Positions 9,459 through 18,920 of a stretch of DNA of 64,000 nucleotides are shown here, in pieces (the stretch's first letter is position 1; each line of letters begins with the position of its first letter). The stretch comes from Bacteroidota bacterium. GTDB lineage: Bacteria > Bacteroidota > Ignavibacteria > OLB7. The notes beneath the pieces were generated by a model. The model was given only the letters and a program-made list of their open reading frames with translations. It had not been told where the DNA came from and did no database searches. The DNA lies in NCBI GenBank assembly GCA_018266795.1, contig JAFDZV010000011.1, forward strand, positions 54,129-118,128. Direction: 5' to 3'. The position numbers and the translations under genes are program-made.

Positions 9459-10658
9459 CTATTGCAGAGCCATGATCGCCACCACCTCCCGCTGAAGCGG
9501 CTCGCTCGTCGCCATCACGGCGCCGTTGGCATCGATTACCACATCCAGCTCGCTCCTGATGCCGAACTCCCCCGGAAGATAGATACCGGGCTCGATGGAG
9601 AACGACGTGGCAGAGAGAATGGTGCGTGTATCCATCGTCTCGAAGTTGTCCAGGTTGGCTCCCGCCCCGTGCAGCTCCGTGGTGATGCTGTGCCCGGTTC
9701 TGTGCGTGAAGCAGCTGCCGTAGCCGGCCGCGGCGATCACATCACGCGCCGCATCATCCAGCTCGGCCCCCGTTACGCGCTCGCCGCGGCTGAAGGCACC
9801 GCGGACCCGGTTCAGGGCCGCATCGCGCGCGTCGCGCACCACGGCGAATACCTCGGCACACCGAGCGGGAATGCTCTCGCCGACGTATCCCACCCAGGTA
9901 ATGTCGCCATAGATGGAACCCTCCACGTCCTCCCGTGCCCACAGATCGATCAGGACGAAGTCGCCGGCATGGATCTCCGCGGCACCATTCTCCGTGGGTT
10001 CGTAGTGGGGGTTGGCGCTGTTCGGCCCAACCGAGCAGTTCGGCGCGTGATCGGTCACCAGGCCGCGCCGTGCGAACTCTGCAAGCATGAACTGCTGCAC
10101 GTCGAATTCCGTACACCGCGTTCCGCCGGCAACGCGATCGCGGATCGCGCGAAACGCGTCGGTCACGATCTCGCGCACTGCCGCGCCGGCACGGCGCGCG
10201 GAGGCGATCTGTTCATCGGTGAGCCGGGCCTCGAGGTGCGCAATCAGATCGGCGGAGGTAATCACCCCGACGCCAAGCGACCGCACAAGCTCGATGGTTC
10301 CCGCGTCCACGCGGGACACAACCGGAACGGCGTTGCCCGGCGAGTATTCCATCGCCACCACATCGTGCCCCTCCGCCAGCCACTCCAGCCCGTCGCGAAA
10401 CTCCGCGTGGCTGGAGTACTGCCGCACATCCCCGATCATCAGTGCCGATATGTGCGGCTCGATGCGGTGGCCGATCCCCCTCGGGGTTCCATCCGCCGGT
10501 ATGAGATACGCCCAACGTCTTGTCTGATGGCCGCCCGCGGGTATCCCCAACATCCGGGAGGCGATCGGGTTGGAGTCTCTGAAGTTGTAAAGAAGCCACG
10601 CACCGAGGCCGAGTGTGCGCAGTGTCTCCTGGATCCGTTCAAGCTGTTGCTGTGTCAT
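9459..10658 (-). CDS. M24-family metallopeptidase (Xaa-Pro aminopeptidase-like)
   Basis: 399 residues with a creatinase-like N-terminal domain and a pita-bread C-terminal domain. The five metal ligands of the family are visible in order: D in LIDLWA, D in GDITWV, H in HRTGHSI, E in SIEPGIY and E in GIRSELDVV. The enzyme is predicted to remove N-terminal residues from Xaa-Pro peptides in the cytoplasm (no signal peptide). Substrate is not provable from sequence; prolidase-like activity is an alternative. First gene of a probable two-gene unit with the TPR protein. Confidence 0.85.
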   Translation of the reverse strand: MTQQQLERIQETLRTLGLGAWLLYNFRDSNPIASRMLGIPAGGHQTRRWAYLIPADGTPRGIGHRIEPHISALMIGDVRQYSSHAEFRDGLEWLAEGHDVVAMEYSPGNAVPVVSRVDAGTIELVRSLGVGVITSADLIAHLEARLTDEQIASARRAGAAVREIVTDAFRAIRDRVAGGTRCTEFDVQQFMLAEFARRGLVTDHAPNCSVGPNSANPHYEPTENGAAEIHAGDFVLIDLWAREDVEGSIYGDITWVGYVGESIPARCAEVFAVVRDARDAALNRVRGAFSRGERVTGAELDDAARDVIAAAGYGSCFTHRTGHSITTELHGAGANLDNFETMDTRTILSATSFSIEPGIYLPGEFGIRSELDVVIDANGAVMATSEPLQREVVAIMALQ

Positions 10659-10808
10659 GATCCCGGAAGATAGATCGGTGTGCCCGCGCAGGGCAACCGC
10701 TATATTTCAACAAACCTGCAATCGTTCGTTGCCAATTTCAGGGCACCGATCTATGTTTGCCGCGACGCACTCACCTCTCCCCAGCTGCGTTCGATGAGAC
10801 TGAAACGA

Positions 10809-10832
10809 AGGTATCATCGACACATGATACCT
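10809..10832. promoter_or_regulatory. Perfect inverted repeat before the DUF5684-like gene
   Basis: AGGTATCAT, six bases (CGACAC), ATGATACCT; 28 bases before the start codon at 10861. It could be an operator or a 5'-leader hairpin; no ligand can be assigned. Confidence 0.4.
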
Positions 10833-10860
10833 GCTCTCAATCACATACAGGGAGTTCTCA

Positions 10861-11226
10861 ATGGAGAATTACAATCAGACCGTATCTACGGGGCTTCTGG
10901 CGGGTTTCGGCATCGCTTACTTTGTGTTCCTGCTGCTGGTACACCTGTTCTACGGCTACTGCCTCAAGATGATTGCCGAGAAGACCGGGAATGGTGACCA
11001 GGCCGGAATCTGGTGGGTTCCGTTCTTCAACCTTCTGATTCCGATCCGAATCGCAGGCAAGCCGAGCTGGTGGATCATCCTGTTTCTGATTCCGATTGTG
11101 AACATCGTCGTGGCAATCATCGTGATGATGGCGGTTGCCGAGGCGCGCAAGAAGGAGAGCTGGTGGGGCATCATTGCAGTCCTGTTCAGCATCGTTGGAA
11201 TCCCCTACCTCGCATTCAGCGAGTAA
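10861..11226 (+). CDS. Small integral membrane protein, DUF5684-like
   Basis: 121 residues with about three to four hydrophobic segments: 12-34, 52-60, 70-90 and 100-115. Short aromatic motifs characterise the DUF5684 family: AEKTGNGDQAGIWWVPFFNLLIP and a second copy of the theme, GKPSWWIILFLIPIVNIVVAI. Function is unknown; related domains occur next to signal peptidase I. A good ribosome binding site (AGGGAG) lies six bases before the ATG. Followed by a strong terminator, so a single-gene unit. Confidence 0.75.
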   Translation: MENYNQTVSTGLLAGFGIAYFVFLLLVHLFYGYCLKMIAEKTGNGDQAGIWWVPFFNLLIPIRIAGKPSWWIILFLIPIVNIVVAIIVMMAVAEARKKESWWGIIAVLFSIVGIPYLAFSE

Positions 11227-11255
11227 CAGCCCCCCAAGGCCGTTCGCACTTTCAA

Positions 11256-11296
11256 GCACCGGCGCACATCACACGATGTGCGCCGGTGTTGTTGTA
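11256..11296 (+). terminator. Rho-independent terminator
   Basis: 14-bp perfect stem CACCGGCGCACATC / GATGTGCGCCGGTG with an ACAC loop, then TTGTTGT; 30 bases past the preceding stop. Confidence 0.85.
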
Positions 11297-11518
11297 TTGG
11301 TCAGTAGTTAGTAGTCAGTAGAAATTTTCTCATAACCATCTCCCCGTGTTATCACGGAGTTTACTCCGCGATCTCCATCTGATTGGTCGGTCGTCAGTAG
11401 AAATTTTCTCATAACCATCCGCACTGGCATCACGCATGATAGGGATGGCTTCTCGTCGGTCGTACTCGCATGGGACACCAACAACTGACTACTGACCACC
11501 AACAACTGACTACTGACC
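11297..11518. repeat. Inverted-repeat-flanked element of GTCAGTAGTCAGT-type short repeats
   Basis: The left end reads GGTCAGTAGTTAGTAGTCAG. The right end has two perfect tandem 21-bp units (11477-11497 and 11498-11518) of ACCAACAACTGACTACTGAC+C, the reverse complement of the left motif. Inside, a perfect 27-bp direct repeat occurs at 11314-11340 and 11393-11419. No coding frame. A related element lies at 23044-23336. Confidence 0.8.
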
Positions 11519-11659
11519 GCACCGATTGATTCTGTGACCCACGATCGGTATGTTGTCCGCCGGTGCCGGTGCATTCAGCTGTCGTAATGGCCGGCGCCGG
11601 AGTACCGAAGGCCGGAGTACCGGCGGCCGGAATGCCGGCATGCCAATCAGCACACGACT

Positions 11660-12118
11660 ATGAACAAGCTCACAATCCGACGGATCCTCGCCCCCACCGA
11701 TTTTTCCGACCACTCCTGCCAGGCGCTCAGTTATGCGCGCACCTTTGCGGAACGTTGGGATGCCGACCTGCATCTTCTCAATGTCATCGAGCCCACGGTG
11801 TTTCCAACGGAGGCAGGGCTTACGCCGATGGGAATGATCAATCTGGACAGCGAGCTCAGCGTCGCGGCGGAGCGGGCGATGAGCGAGCTTCTGAAGCGGG
11901 ACGAACTTCAGGGCCTGCGCACCACCACCGCCATTGCACATGGCCGCGCAAGCTCGGCGATCATCGACTATGCCCGCGTTCACGAGATCGATCTGATCGT
12001 CATCGCAACCCATGGCAGAACCGGATTGGAGCATTTCATCTTCGGCTCCACGGCTGAACGCGTGGTTCGCGAGAGCCCCTGCCCCGTGCTCACGGTACGC
12101 CCGCGCCGCGAGCCTTGA
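11660..12118 (+). CDS. Universal stress protein, UspA family
   Basis: 152 residues, a single Usp domain. The family's start (RRILAPTDFSDHSCQALSYA) and the ATP-binding loop A-x2-G-x9-G-S/T (ATHGRTGLEHFIFGST) are present, suggesting the nucleotide-binding MJ0577-like subgroup, although the first loop glycine is alanine. Cytoplasmic stress-resistance protein of general role. No partner gene is evident; FBPase follows after 160 bases. Confidence 0.92.
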   Translation: MNKLTIRRILAPTDFSDHSCQALSYARTFAERWDADLHLLNVIEPTVFPTEAGLTPMGMINLDSELSVAAERAMSELLKRDELQGLRTTTAIAHGRASSAIIDYARVHEIDLIVIATHGRTGLEHFIFGSTAERVVRESPCPVLTVRPRREP

Positions 12119-12281
12119 CATCGCGAAGCCCAACCGCGTTGCAGCCTGTCACGGTTCACACCCGGCGGAACCTCCATCCCTCGCGCAGATTCCTCGTAGC
12201 TTTCAATCCCCAGTCCCGGGCGTGTGCACGCGCGCATGCCGGAGACGCGAGCCGAACGATCCTCCATTGAAAACATATTCC

Positions 12282-13328
12282 ATGCCATCAAACCAGCTCA
12301 TCACGATTGAGCGGCATATCGCCGACCAGGAACACATGCACTCCGAGGCTTCCGGCAAGTTCAGCCGCCTGCTGCGCGATCTCATGCTCGCCGTGCGCGT
12401 GATCCAGCGCGAAGTGCGCCGCGCCGGTCTCTCCGACATCTTCGGCATGGCCGGAGGGAAGGAGAACATTCATGGTGAGATGGTGAAGAAGCTCGATGTG
12501 CTTTCGAACGATACCATCATCCGGGCCATGCGGTACGGCGGGCATCTCTGCGCGATGGCATCGGAGGAATCCTTCGGCCTGATCCCGATCCCGGACGATG
12601 CCGAAAAGGGATCGTACGTCCTGCTGTTCGATCCGCTGGATGGTTCGTCCAACATCGAAGTGAACGCGCCGATCGGCACCATCTTCTCCGTACTGCACCG
12701 CGTGACGCCGGACAACGGCTCGGAGGGAACCATGCGCGATCTTCTGCAGCCGGGCTACAGGCAGGTTGCCGCCGGTTACGCACTCTACGGCTCCAGCACG
12801 GTGCTCGTCTATACCAGCGGCGACGGCGTGGATGTCTTTACCTACGATCACACGCTCGGCGAATTTCTCCTCTCGGCACGGGGCCTCCGAATCCCGAAGC
12901 GCGGCCGCTACTATTCCATCAACGAGGGGAACGCGGTCAACTGGTATCCCGGCACCCGCCGCTACATGGAGCATCTCAAGTCCAACGACAAGGCGAGCGG
13001 ACGCCCGTACAGTCTGCGCTACATCGGAACCGCCGTTGCGGACATTCATCGAACGCTGCTGCACGGCGGCATCTTCCTCTATCCCTCCGACAGGAAGTCG
13101 CCCAACGGCAAGCTGCGCCTGATGTACGAAGTGAATCCGCTGGCGATGCTCATCGAGCAGGCCGGAGGCACGGCCACGGACGGCCGTGGCCGTGTGCTCG
13201 ATGTTGTCCCCACCGATGTGCACCAGCGTGCACCGATCATCTGCGGCAGCTCCGACGATGTGGCCGAGGCGATGAAGTTCCTCGCCGAGGACATTGAAGC
13301 GATCGAGGCGGAGCGCATTGCCAAGTAG
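12282..13328 (+). CDS. fbp: Class I fructose-1,6-bisphosphatase
   Basis: Gluconeogenic enzyme removing the C1 phosphate from fructose-1,6-bisphosphate; 348 residues, cytoplasmic. The metal-binding signature FDPLDGSSNIEVN (about residues 118-130) is intact. Also present are the regulatory N-terminal helix, GTIFSV, and the C-terminal substrate region (LRYIGTAVADIHRTLLHGGIFLYP, KLRLMYEVNPLAMLIEQAGG). The start at 12282 gives the family's usual length; an upstream in-frame start would add 90 residues lacking family similarity. Confidence 0.95.
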   Translation: MPSNQLITIERHIADQEHMHSEASGKFSRLLRDLMLAVRVIQREVRRAGLSDIFGMAGGKENIHGEMVKKLDVLSNDTIIRAMRYGGHLCAMASEESFGLIPIPDDAEKGSYVLLFDPLDGSSNIEVNAPIGTIFSVLHRVTPDNGSEGTMRDLLQPGYRQVAAGYALYGSSTVLVYTSGDGVDVFTYDHTLGEFLLSARGLRIPKRGRYYSINEGNAVNWYPGTRRYMEHLKSNDKASGRPYSLRYIGTAVADIHRTLLHGGIFLYPSDRKSPNGKLRLMYEVNPLAMLIEQAGGTATDGRGRVLDVVPTDVHQRAPIICGSSDDVAEAMKFLAEDIEAIEAERIAK

Positions 13329-13472
13329 CACGCATGAGCGCGGCACCGTTGAGCGGCCACGCCGACCGGTGCGATCGGCCACGCCGGAAGAGGCCCGAAG
13401 CAGCCGGCTCGAAGCGGCCGGCCCGCAACCGCATCGCAGCGCAGAGCATAATCTTCAACGCATGAGCTATCG

Positions 13473-14486
13473 ATGACGCCTCCTCGCATCGCATTCACTA
13501 TTGGGGACGTTAACGGCATCGGGCCGGAGGTTCTCCTCAAGGCACTCGCCCAACCGGAACTGCAGGCCATCTGTTCGCCGGTCGTTGTTGGGAATGCGCG
13601 TCTTCTGGCGAGCTGCACCGCGCTGCCGGGCGCGGGCGATGCCTCCGTTGCCGGCCAGGAGCTTCGTGTTGGCCGATACTCTGTCCCGATTGCGGAGTGC
13701 CCGAGCCAGGCCGTGCTGGCTCCCGGCATGCACGATCGCCTTGCAGGGCAGCTTGCCGGCAGCGCAATCGAACGTGCGGCAGGCATGGCCACAGGGGGTG
13801 AGGCAGAGGGCATCGTGACGATGCCGATCTCCAAGGAGGGGCTGAATGCCGGAGGCTATCACTTCCCCGGCCATACGGAAATGCTCGCCGCGCTCGCCGG
13901 CGGCGAGCCGCTGATGATACTTCTCACCCGCGGCATGCGCGTCGCTCTGGTCACCATCCACATCCCGCTGGCAGCCGTTCCGGAGGAGGTCACCGTGGAA
14001 CGCGTCGGCCGTCGGCTGGAGGCGTTCGCATCCTCCCTGCAGAACGACTTCGGAGTCAGCGATCCGCAGATTGCCGTGCTGGGCCTGAACCCGCACGCCG
14101 GCGAGCATGGAACGATCGGCCTCGAGGAGCGCGACGCCATCCGGCCCGCGATCGAGCAGGCGCGCAGGTCGGGTACCCGGGCCGATGGACCGTTCCCGGC
14201 CGACGGATTCTTCGCCCGTTACGATCCGGCACGATACCATGGGATCCTCGCCATGTATCACGACCAGGGGTTGATTCCGCTGAAGATGATGGCACGCGGC
14301 CACGGTGTGAACGTCACGGCCGGACTTCCCATCGTCCGCACGTCGCCGGACCACGGGACGGCCTACGACATCGCAGGGCGCGGCATCGCGGATGCGGAGA
14401 GCGCGCTGGAGGCGGTGCGAGTGGCAGTTGAGATCATTCACAACCGAAGGAAGCGGCCGGGGGTGGGAGGTGATGATGTGCGCTGA
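13473..14486 (+). CDS. pdxA: 4-hydroxythreonine-4-phosphate dehydrogenase
   Basis: NAD-dependent enzyme of the DXP-dependent pyridoxal phosphate pathway; 337 residues. Recognised by TIGDVNGIGPEVLLKAL at the start, a metal-binding histidine in GYHFPGHTEML, GLNPHAGEHGTIGLEE, and MYHDQGLIPLKM...GVNVTAGLPIVRTSPDHGTAYDIAG near the C-terminus. Full length. Convergent with the exonuclease gene 33 bases downstream. Confidence 0.96.
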   Translation: MTPPRIAFTIGDVNGIGPEVLLKALAQPELQAICSPVVVGNARLLASCTALPGAGDASVAGQELRVGRYSVPIAECPSQAVLAPGMHDRLAGQLAGSAIERAAGMATGGEAEGIVTMPISKEGLNAGGYHFPGHTEMLAALAGGEPLMILLTRGMRVALVTIHIPLAAVPEEVTVERVGRRLEAFASSLQNDFGVSDPQIAVLGLNPHAGEHGTIGLEERDAIRPAIEQARRSGTRADGPFPADGFFARYDPARYHGILAMYHDQGLIPLKMMARGHGVNVTAGLPIVRTSPDHGTAYDIAGRGIADAESALEAVRVAVEIIHNRRKRPGVGGDDVR

Positions 14487-14519
14487 TAATCCCGAAGGAA
14501 GAATGCGGCGCGCCGGCGG

Positions 14520-15368
14520 CTACATCTGGAACTGCATTCCCCATGTCCGGCGGATCGATTCGATCAGCTCGGTGTCCGCGCTGAAGAGATTCCGTGCAAC
14601 CGGCTCCGTCGCCGGCACGGCATGTGTGTTGGCGAACGGCGTCTCCTCCAGCTTCATGTTGTAGGCAAGCTGCATCAGCCGCTCCAGGTTCACCGTATCC
14701 TCCACGTTGTACGCAAGGAGCGTCTCCAACGCCGCCGGATTCCCCGTCCGCTGATACTCGTGCCAGAGAAGCACCGCGAAGTAGCCATCCACGCCCGCGA
14801 GATTCCCGCGATCCAGACCAAGCTGCGCCTCGCATCCCTTCAGGCCTCCACGGTAGCCGAGACTATGAAGCACATATCGCAGATCGATATGTGCATGCGG
14901 GAGGCTCATCATGAAATAGCTCTCGATCACCGGCACGTCGAAGCACTTGCCGTTGTAGGTGATCAGCATGTCGTACGCATCGATATCGTCGCGGAACTGG
15001 CGGAGGTTCTCTCCGGACACATACGTGCGGACCTCGCGGCCGTCGTACAGCGCAATCGTGGTGATGCCGTCGCTGTATCCAACGCCGGTGGTCTCGATAT
15101 CCAGATAGGCTGCGCGGCCGCGGAACTCACCGAACAACCGCCACGACTCCGAGGCCGGGAGGCTCTCCGCGAAGAAGCCGATGTCGTCATCATCCAGCGC
15201 CTCCATGGAGCGCTCCAGCCCCTCCGTCATGGCGGCGCCGCGAGCGCCGCGCAATGCAAGCCCCCCCATCTCCAGATATTCGTCCCACGTACGAATCCCC
15301 TCCTCCCAGAGCTTCTGTTCGGTACGAAGGCCGATGCCGGGTATGTGGCAGAATGTGTTGCGCAGCAT
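14520..15368 (-). CDS. YprB-like RNase H-fold exonuclease
   Basis: About 282 residues. A short helix-hairpin-helix-like N-terminus (FCHIPGIGLRTEQKLWEEGI) precedes a DEDD-type 3'-5' exonuclease fold: AYLDIETTGVG (first D and E), ITYNGKCFDVPVIE (second D), and YNVEDTVNLERL (final D). This matches the YprB / RNase_H_2 family; the substrate, DNA or RNA, is unknown. The start at 15368 (MLRNTFCHIPG) places the family's first conserved block at the N-terminus. Longer upstream frames overlap the neighbouring gene. Confidence 0.82.
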   Translation of the reverse strand: MLRNTFCHIPGIGLRTEQKLWEEGIRTWDEYLEMGGLALRGARGAAMTEGLERSMEALDDDDIGFFAESLPASESWRLFGEFRGRAAYLDIETTGVGYSDGITTIALYDGREVRTYVSGENLRQFRDDIDAYDMLITYNGKCFDVPVIESYFMMSLPHAHIDLRYVLHSLGYRGGLKGCEAQLGLDRGNLAGVDGYFAVLLWHEYQRTGNPAALETLLAYNVEDTVNLERLMQLAYNMKLEETPFANTHAVPATEPVARNLFSADTELIESIRRTWGMQFQM

Positions 15369-15423
15369 GGATCGAAGGTAGGGAATCGGCGCGATGCATG
15401 CCATTCCGTGGTGTTTCGAACAC

Positions 15424-18156
15424 CTACCGGAACTCGTATGTGGCCCGCAGCATTGCCAGGCGCCCAAGCGCGGGCGTACCCACGAACTCCGCATGGCGAA
15501 GCGTGAACGGACTCTCGCTGGATCCCTCCACCCACGTCAACAGGTTCTGCACCGAAAGGCTGAGATTCATTCCCTCCACAAACGGCAGGCGGTAGCCCAC
15601 GTTCACGTCCACCACCGAATAGGACGGCACCGAACCGATGTAAACGCCGGAGTTCACGGCGAATCCATCCACATGCCGCAGACGCGCATCGGCGTTGAGT
15701 CCGATCGTGGGATTGCGGTACTCCGCACCGACGGAGTATTTGAACTTGGGGGCGTTGAGTGCAAGATCGCTCACGCCGTCGAGGTTGTGAAAGAAGTTCT
15801 TGTCCACATAGGAGGCCGTTCCGTTCAGCGTCAGCTCGCGCGTCACCGCCGCCTCCACTCCGATATCGTACCCGTAGATCGTGATGTCGCCGTAGTTGCG
15901 GGAGGCGAAGAGGACCGCGTTCGGATCGGTCGCCCCAACCGGCGAGATGACGCCGAATGGAATCTTCGAGGCGGTGTCGGCCAGCACCCGTGCCAGCTCG
16001 GCAAGCTGCGCGCTGTCTCCCACGTTCTTCATCCTGGACAACGCATCCAGCAGGTACGCCGTGAGCGCCGTCTTGTTGAAGAACACGTTCGGCGTCATCG
16101 CCTGCAGAGGCCCGATGAAGTCGTGATAGTGCGAGCGATACAGGTCCACGCTCAGCACGATGCTCTTCTCGATCACACCACGATATCCGAGTTCGAATGT
16201 GGAATTGATCGTGGGTCTGATGCCGGGCCTGTCGGCCGGCTCGCCGGTGGAATCGAAACCACCCGTCCCCGCATTCACCGTGCGCAGCTCGACTGTCGAA
16301 GCCGGCGGCGGCGCCACACTGTCCAGCAGCCCGATCCCGGACGCGCGCACCAGCGCCTGCAGCGCGTGCCACGCGGGCGCAACGTCGCTCACAGGCCGCG
16401 GCGATGCATCGTAACCGAAGAGCGGGTTGCCATGCATCAGCGCATGCCCGTCCGCGCCGCGCTGGAACGTGAATCCGTTTTCGGGAACGCCGGTGGCGCG
16501 CACGTCGAACACCGGTGTATGCTGCGCAACGATGTCCAGGAAGAGATCGTTCGTGGTGGGAGCGCTGTATGCCGTGTTGAAGGTTGCGCGAATCGTCTGG
16601 TCAGCGGCAGGCGTGTACACGAGGGCCGCCCGAGGAGAGAAGATCGGATCGGTCAACCGGCTGTGCTTGTCCACGCGCCCTGCGGCAACCAGATCCAGCT
16701 TCTCCGGAATCAGCGTTGCCTCCGCCTGCACATAGGCTCCCACCTCCGTGATATCATCGTTCCCCTCGTTCCCGCCGGTGATCGTGGAGTCCGTTACCGG
16801 ATTGGTCAGCAGATAGTCCACGCCGTAGGCAAGCCTTCCGAGGCCTTCGAATGTGTTGGAGTACTGCGCCTGCGCAACGAACTGCGTGGACCGGTCAACC
16901 ACCGGCGCGCCCGTCCGCAGGAGATAGCTTTGCCCCGCATCGCTTCGATTCAGAAACGCCTGCACGAACAGATCGCGATACAGCACGCGCGCCTGATAGT
17001 AGGTGTAGAGCCAGTTGCGCGCCTGCGCCCCGCCGACTCCGGTGATATCCGGGTTCCTGACCGCCATGTTCGCGCCAACGGCGAGGATCGCGGTGAGGTC
17101 ATCGGTTGGAGCATAGTCCAGACGCACCTCGCCGGCAACACGCTCGATGCCGCTGTCGCGCTTGGCAATCCGGAGCGTATCGGGGAGCACGCCGCGGTGT
17201 GCCGTATCGGCAAGGAAGTCACGCCGGGCTGCAAGCTCCACCGAATCCACGAAGCCCCAGTCCGTGCCGCGCATGTACTGCGCCGAGACCTTGTAGCCCA
17301 GGCGTTCGCCGATCGTGCCTGCATGACGCACCATGCCCTGGAACAGATCGCGCTCACCGCCGGCCACGGAGAGCCATGTCCCCGTGGAGGAGAAGGGGGA
17401 GCGCGTGAGAATGTGCAGCACGCCGTTCGCCGTGTTCGGCCCGTAGAGCGCGGAGCCGGGCCCGCGGATCACCTCGATCTGCTGAATGTCCTCGTTGACA
17501 AGCGGGATGAAGTTGTACGCGTTCAGCCGCAGCGAGGGAACGCTCGCGATGCGGTTGTCCGTGAGCACCATCAGCGTTCCGGAGAAGGCGTTGTTGAACC
17601 CGCGCGCAACAACGTTGCTCTGCGTAAGGCCGGACTGCACGATGTCCAGACCGGGGATCCCCTTCAGATGTTCGACCGTCGTCAGCGCAGGCTGCTCCTG
17701 AATCTCCCGCGCGCTCACCACCGAGACAGAGGCCGGCGCGCTGGTGATCTTCTCCGGACGCCGCGAGGCGGACACCACGACCTCGTCGATCGAGAGTGCA
17801 TGCTGCGCGAGCGCCGCGTCCAGGCGCGTCGTCTCTCCGGCGGCGATCTTCACGTCCGTTCTGTGAAACGTGGTGTAGCTTACGTAGGAGATCTCCACCG
17901 TGTACGTTCCGGCCGGAATCCCCTTCACCGTGAAGCTGCCGTCGGAATGGCTGATCCCACCGCTCACCTGGGCTCCGGCGCCGGGTCCGTTTACGCGAAT
18001 CGTTGCCCCGGAAAGCGGCGCTCCCGATCCCTCCTCCGTCACACGGCCGGCAAGCACTCCGGTCTGGGCATGCGCGATCGCGGCATACAACAGGAGAATC
18101 GAAACAAGCAGGAACCTGGAGCGAGGAATGCGTTCGATGCGAGAGAAGAAGCGCAT
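15424..18156 (-). CDS. TonB-dependent outer-membrane receptor with CarboxypepD-reg-like domain
   Basis: 910 residues. The start at 18156 gives a signal peptide (RSRFLLVSILLLYAAIAHAQ). A carboxypeptidase-regulatory-like beta domain follows (about 32-115, GVLAGRVTEEGSGAPLSGATIRV...YVSYTT), then the plug (about 120-240: VVVSASRRPEKITSAPASVSVV, QQIEVIRGPGSALYGPNTANGVLHILT) and a 22-strand-type barrel ending in a terminal aromatic strand (ATYEFR). Imports an unknown ligand using TonB energy, by homology a siderophore, cobalamin or vitamin. No SusD partner is adjacent, so it is not a typical glycan uptake pair. Confidence 0.9.
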   Translation of the reverse strand: MRFFSRIERIPRSRFLLVSILLLYAAIAHAQTGVLAGRVTEEGSGAPLSGATIRVNGPGAGAQVSGGISHSDGSFTVKGIPAGTYTVEISYVSYTTFHRTDVKIAAGETTRLDAALAQHALSIDEVVVSASRRPEKITSAPASVSVVSAREIQEQPALTTVEHLKGIPGLDIVQSGLTQSNVVARGFNNAFSGTLMVLTDNRIASVPSLRLNAYNFIPLVNEDIQQIEVIRGPGSALYGPNTANGVLHILTRSPFSSTGTWLSVAGGERDLFQGMVRHAGTIGERLGYKVSAQYMRGTDWGFVDSVELAARRDFLADTAHRGVLPDTLRIAKRDSGIERVAGEVRLDYAPTDDLTAILAVGANMAVRNPDITGVGGAQARNWLYTYYQARVLYRDLFVQAFLNRSDAGQSYLLRTGAPVVDRSTQFVAQAQYSNTFEGLGRLAYGVDYLLTNPVTDSTITGGNEGNDDITEVGAYVQAEATLIPEKLDLVAAGRVDKHSRLTDPIFSPRAALVYTPAADQTIRATFNTAYSAPTTNDLFLDIVAQHTPVFDVRATGVPENGFTFQRGADGHALMHGNPLFGYDASPRPVSDVAPAWHALQALVRASGIGLLDSVAPPPASTVELRTVNAGTGGFDSTGEPADRPGIRPTINSTFELGYRGVIEKSIVLSVDLYRSHYHDFIGPLQAMTPNVFFNKTALTAYLLDALSRMKNVGDSAQLAELARVLADTASKIPFGVISPVGATDPNAVLFASRNYGDITIYGYDIGVEAAVTRELTLNGTASYVDKNFFHNLDGVSDLALNAPKFKYSVGAEYRNPTIGLNADARLRHVDGFAVNSGVYIGSVPSYSVVDVNVGYRLPFVEGMNLSLSVQNLLTWVEGSSESPFTLRHAEFVGTPALGRLAMLRATYEFR

Positions 18157-18253
18157 GGTATGTCGTAGGCTGGCGCTGGTTGCTGGTTGCGGGCGAGGCC
18201 TCGCCCGAATCGGCGTGAACATAACACACCGTGGCCGATACGCCATCGGCGCG

Positions 18254-18841
18254 CTATGCCGCGGTGCCGGAGGGGGCGTCTGCGAGAATCATGAACATAT
18301 CGTGGTCCTCCCACACCCCGTTGATCTTCAGCATCCGCGGCGACCGGCCGATGTGCGTGAAGCCGCACTTCAGAAGCACGCGGCGCGAGGCGGCGTTGCG
18401 CGGGAGCACGTTGGCCTCGAGACGGTGCAACTCCAGATCGGTAAACGCATGCCGGATCACGGCGCGCAGGGCGCTGGTGGTCACACCGCGATTACACTCG
18501 GCCGCATCCACCGAATATCCCAGACACCCGTTCTGGAACACGCCGCGAACGATGTTCGTGAGCGTGATCGTCCCGATAAGCCCGCCGCTCACCGAATCGG
18601 CAGTTTGCATGCTGAAGACGCCGAAGCGATATTCCCGGTCGTCTCGCCGAAGTTCGGCCGAACGGATCAGCCGTTCACGCTGCACTTCCTCGGTGAAGAA
18701 ACCGGGAGGAGGCACCGGCGACCACTGGCGATGGAACGGAATGTTCCGCTCCAGGTAGGCCGAGAGTATGCCGGCGTCATCGGGACCGAGTATCCGCACC
18801 TGCAGTCCGGGCAGGGCATCGAGTTGGATTGCGTCGTTCAT
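18254..18841 (-). CDS. GNAT N-acetyltransferase, RimJ/RimL type
   Basis: 195 residues. Acetyl-CoA-dependent transferase family: N-terminal LQVRILGPDDAGILSAYLERNIPFHRQWSP, central beta strands with GLIGTITLTNIVRGVF, and the C-terminal pattern HRLEANVLPRNAASRRVLLKCGFTHIG, the hallmark of the ribosomal-protein acetyltransferase subgroup. The actual target is unknown. The start at 18841 (MNDAIQ) is chosen over one 33 bases upstream. Divergent from the polyketide synthase gene 79 bases away. Confidence 0.85.
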   Translation of the reverse strand: MNDAIQLDALPGLQVRILGPDDAGILSAYLERNIPFHRQWSPVPPPGFFTEEVQRERLIRSAELRRDDREYRFGVFSMQTADSVSGGLIGTITLTNIVRGVFQNGCLGYSVDAAECNRGVTTSALRAVIRHAFTDLELHRLEANVLPRNAASRRVLLKCGFTHIGRSPRMLKINGVWEDHDMFMILADAPSGTAA

Positions 18842-18920
18842 TGTTCGATCGATTGATCCAGGTGGACGTCCCATGCGTCGCCATTGCGCTCGTGCCTCGC
18901 CTCACCCTTCGAGATATTAC

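Noticed and set aside
7901-9475. Long plus-strand open frame opposite the TPR gene
   Set aside because: Arg/Gln/His-rich composition typical of a shadow frame in GC-rich DNA; the opposite strand encodes a coherent exported TPR protein.
11477-11518. CRISPR-like repeats
   Set aside because: 21-bp units directly adjacent without spacers; part of a short-repeat element.
15394-18168. 924-codon plus-strand frame opposite the TonB receptor
   Set aside because: No start context or domain; arginine/histidine-rich shadow of the receptor gene.
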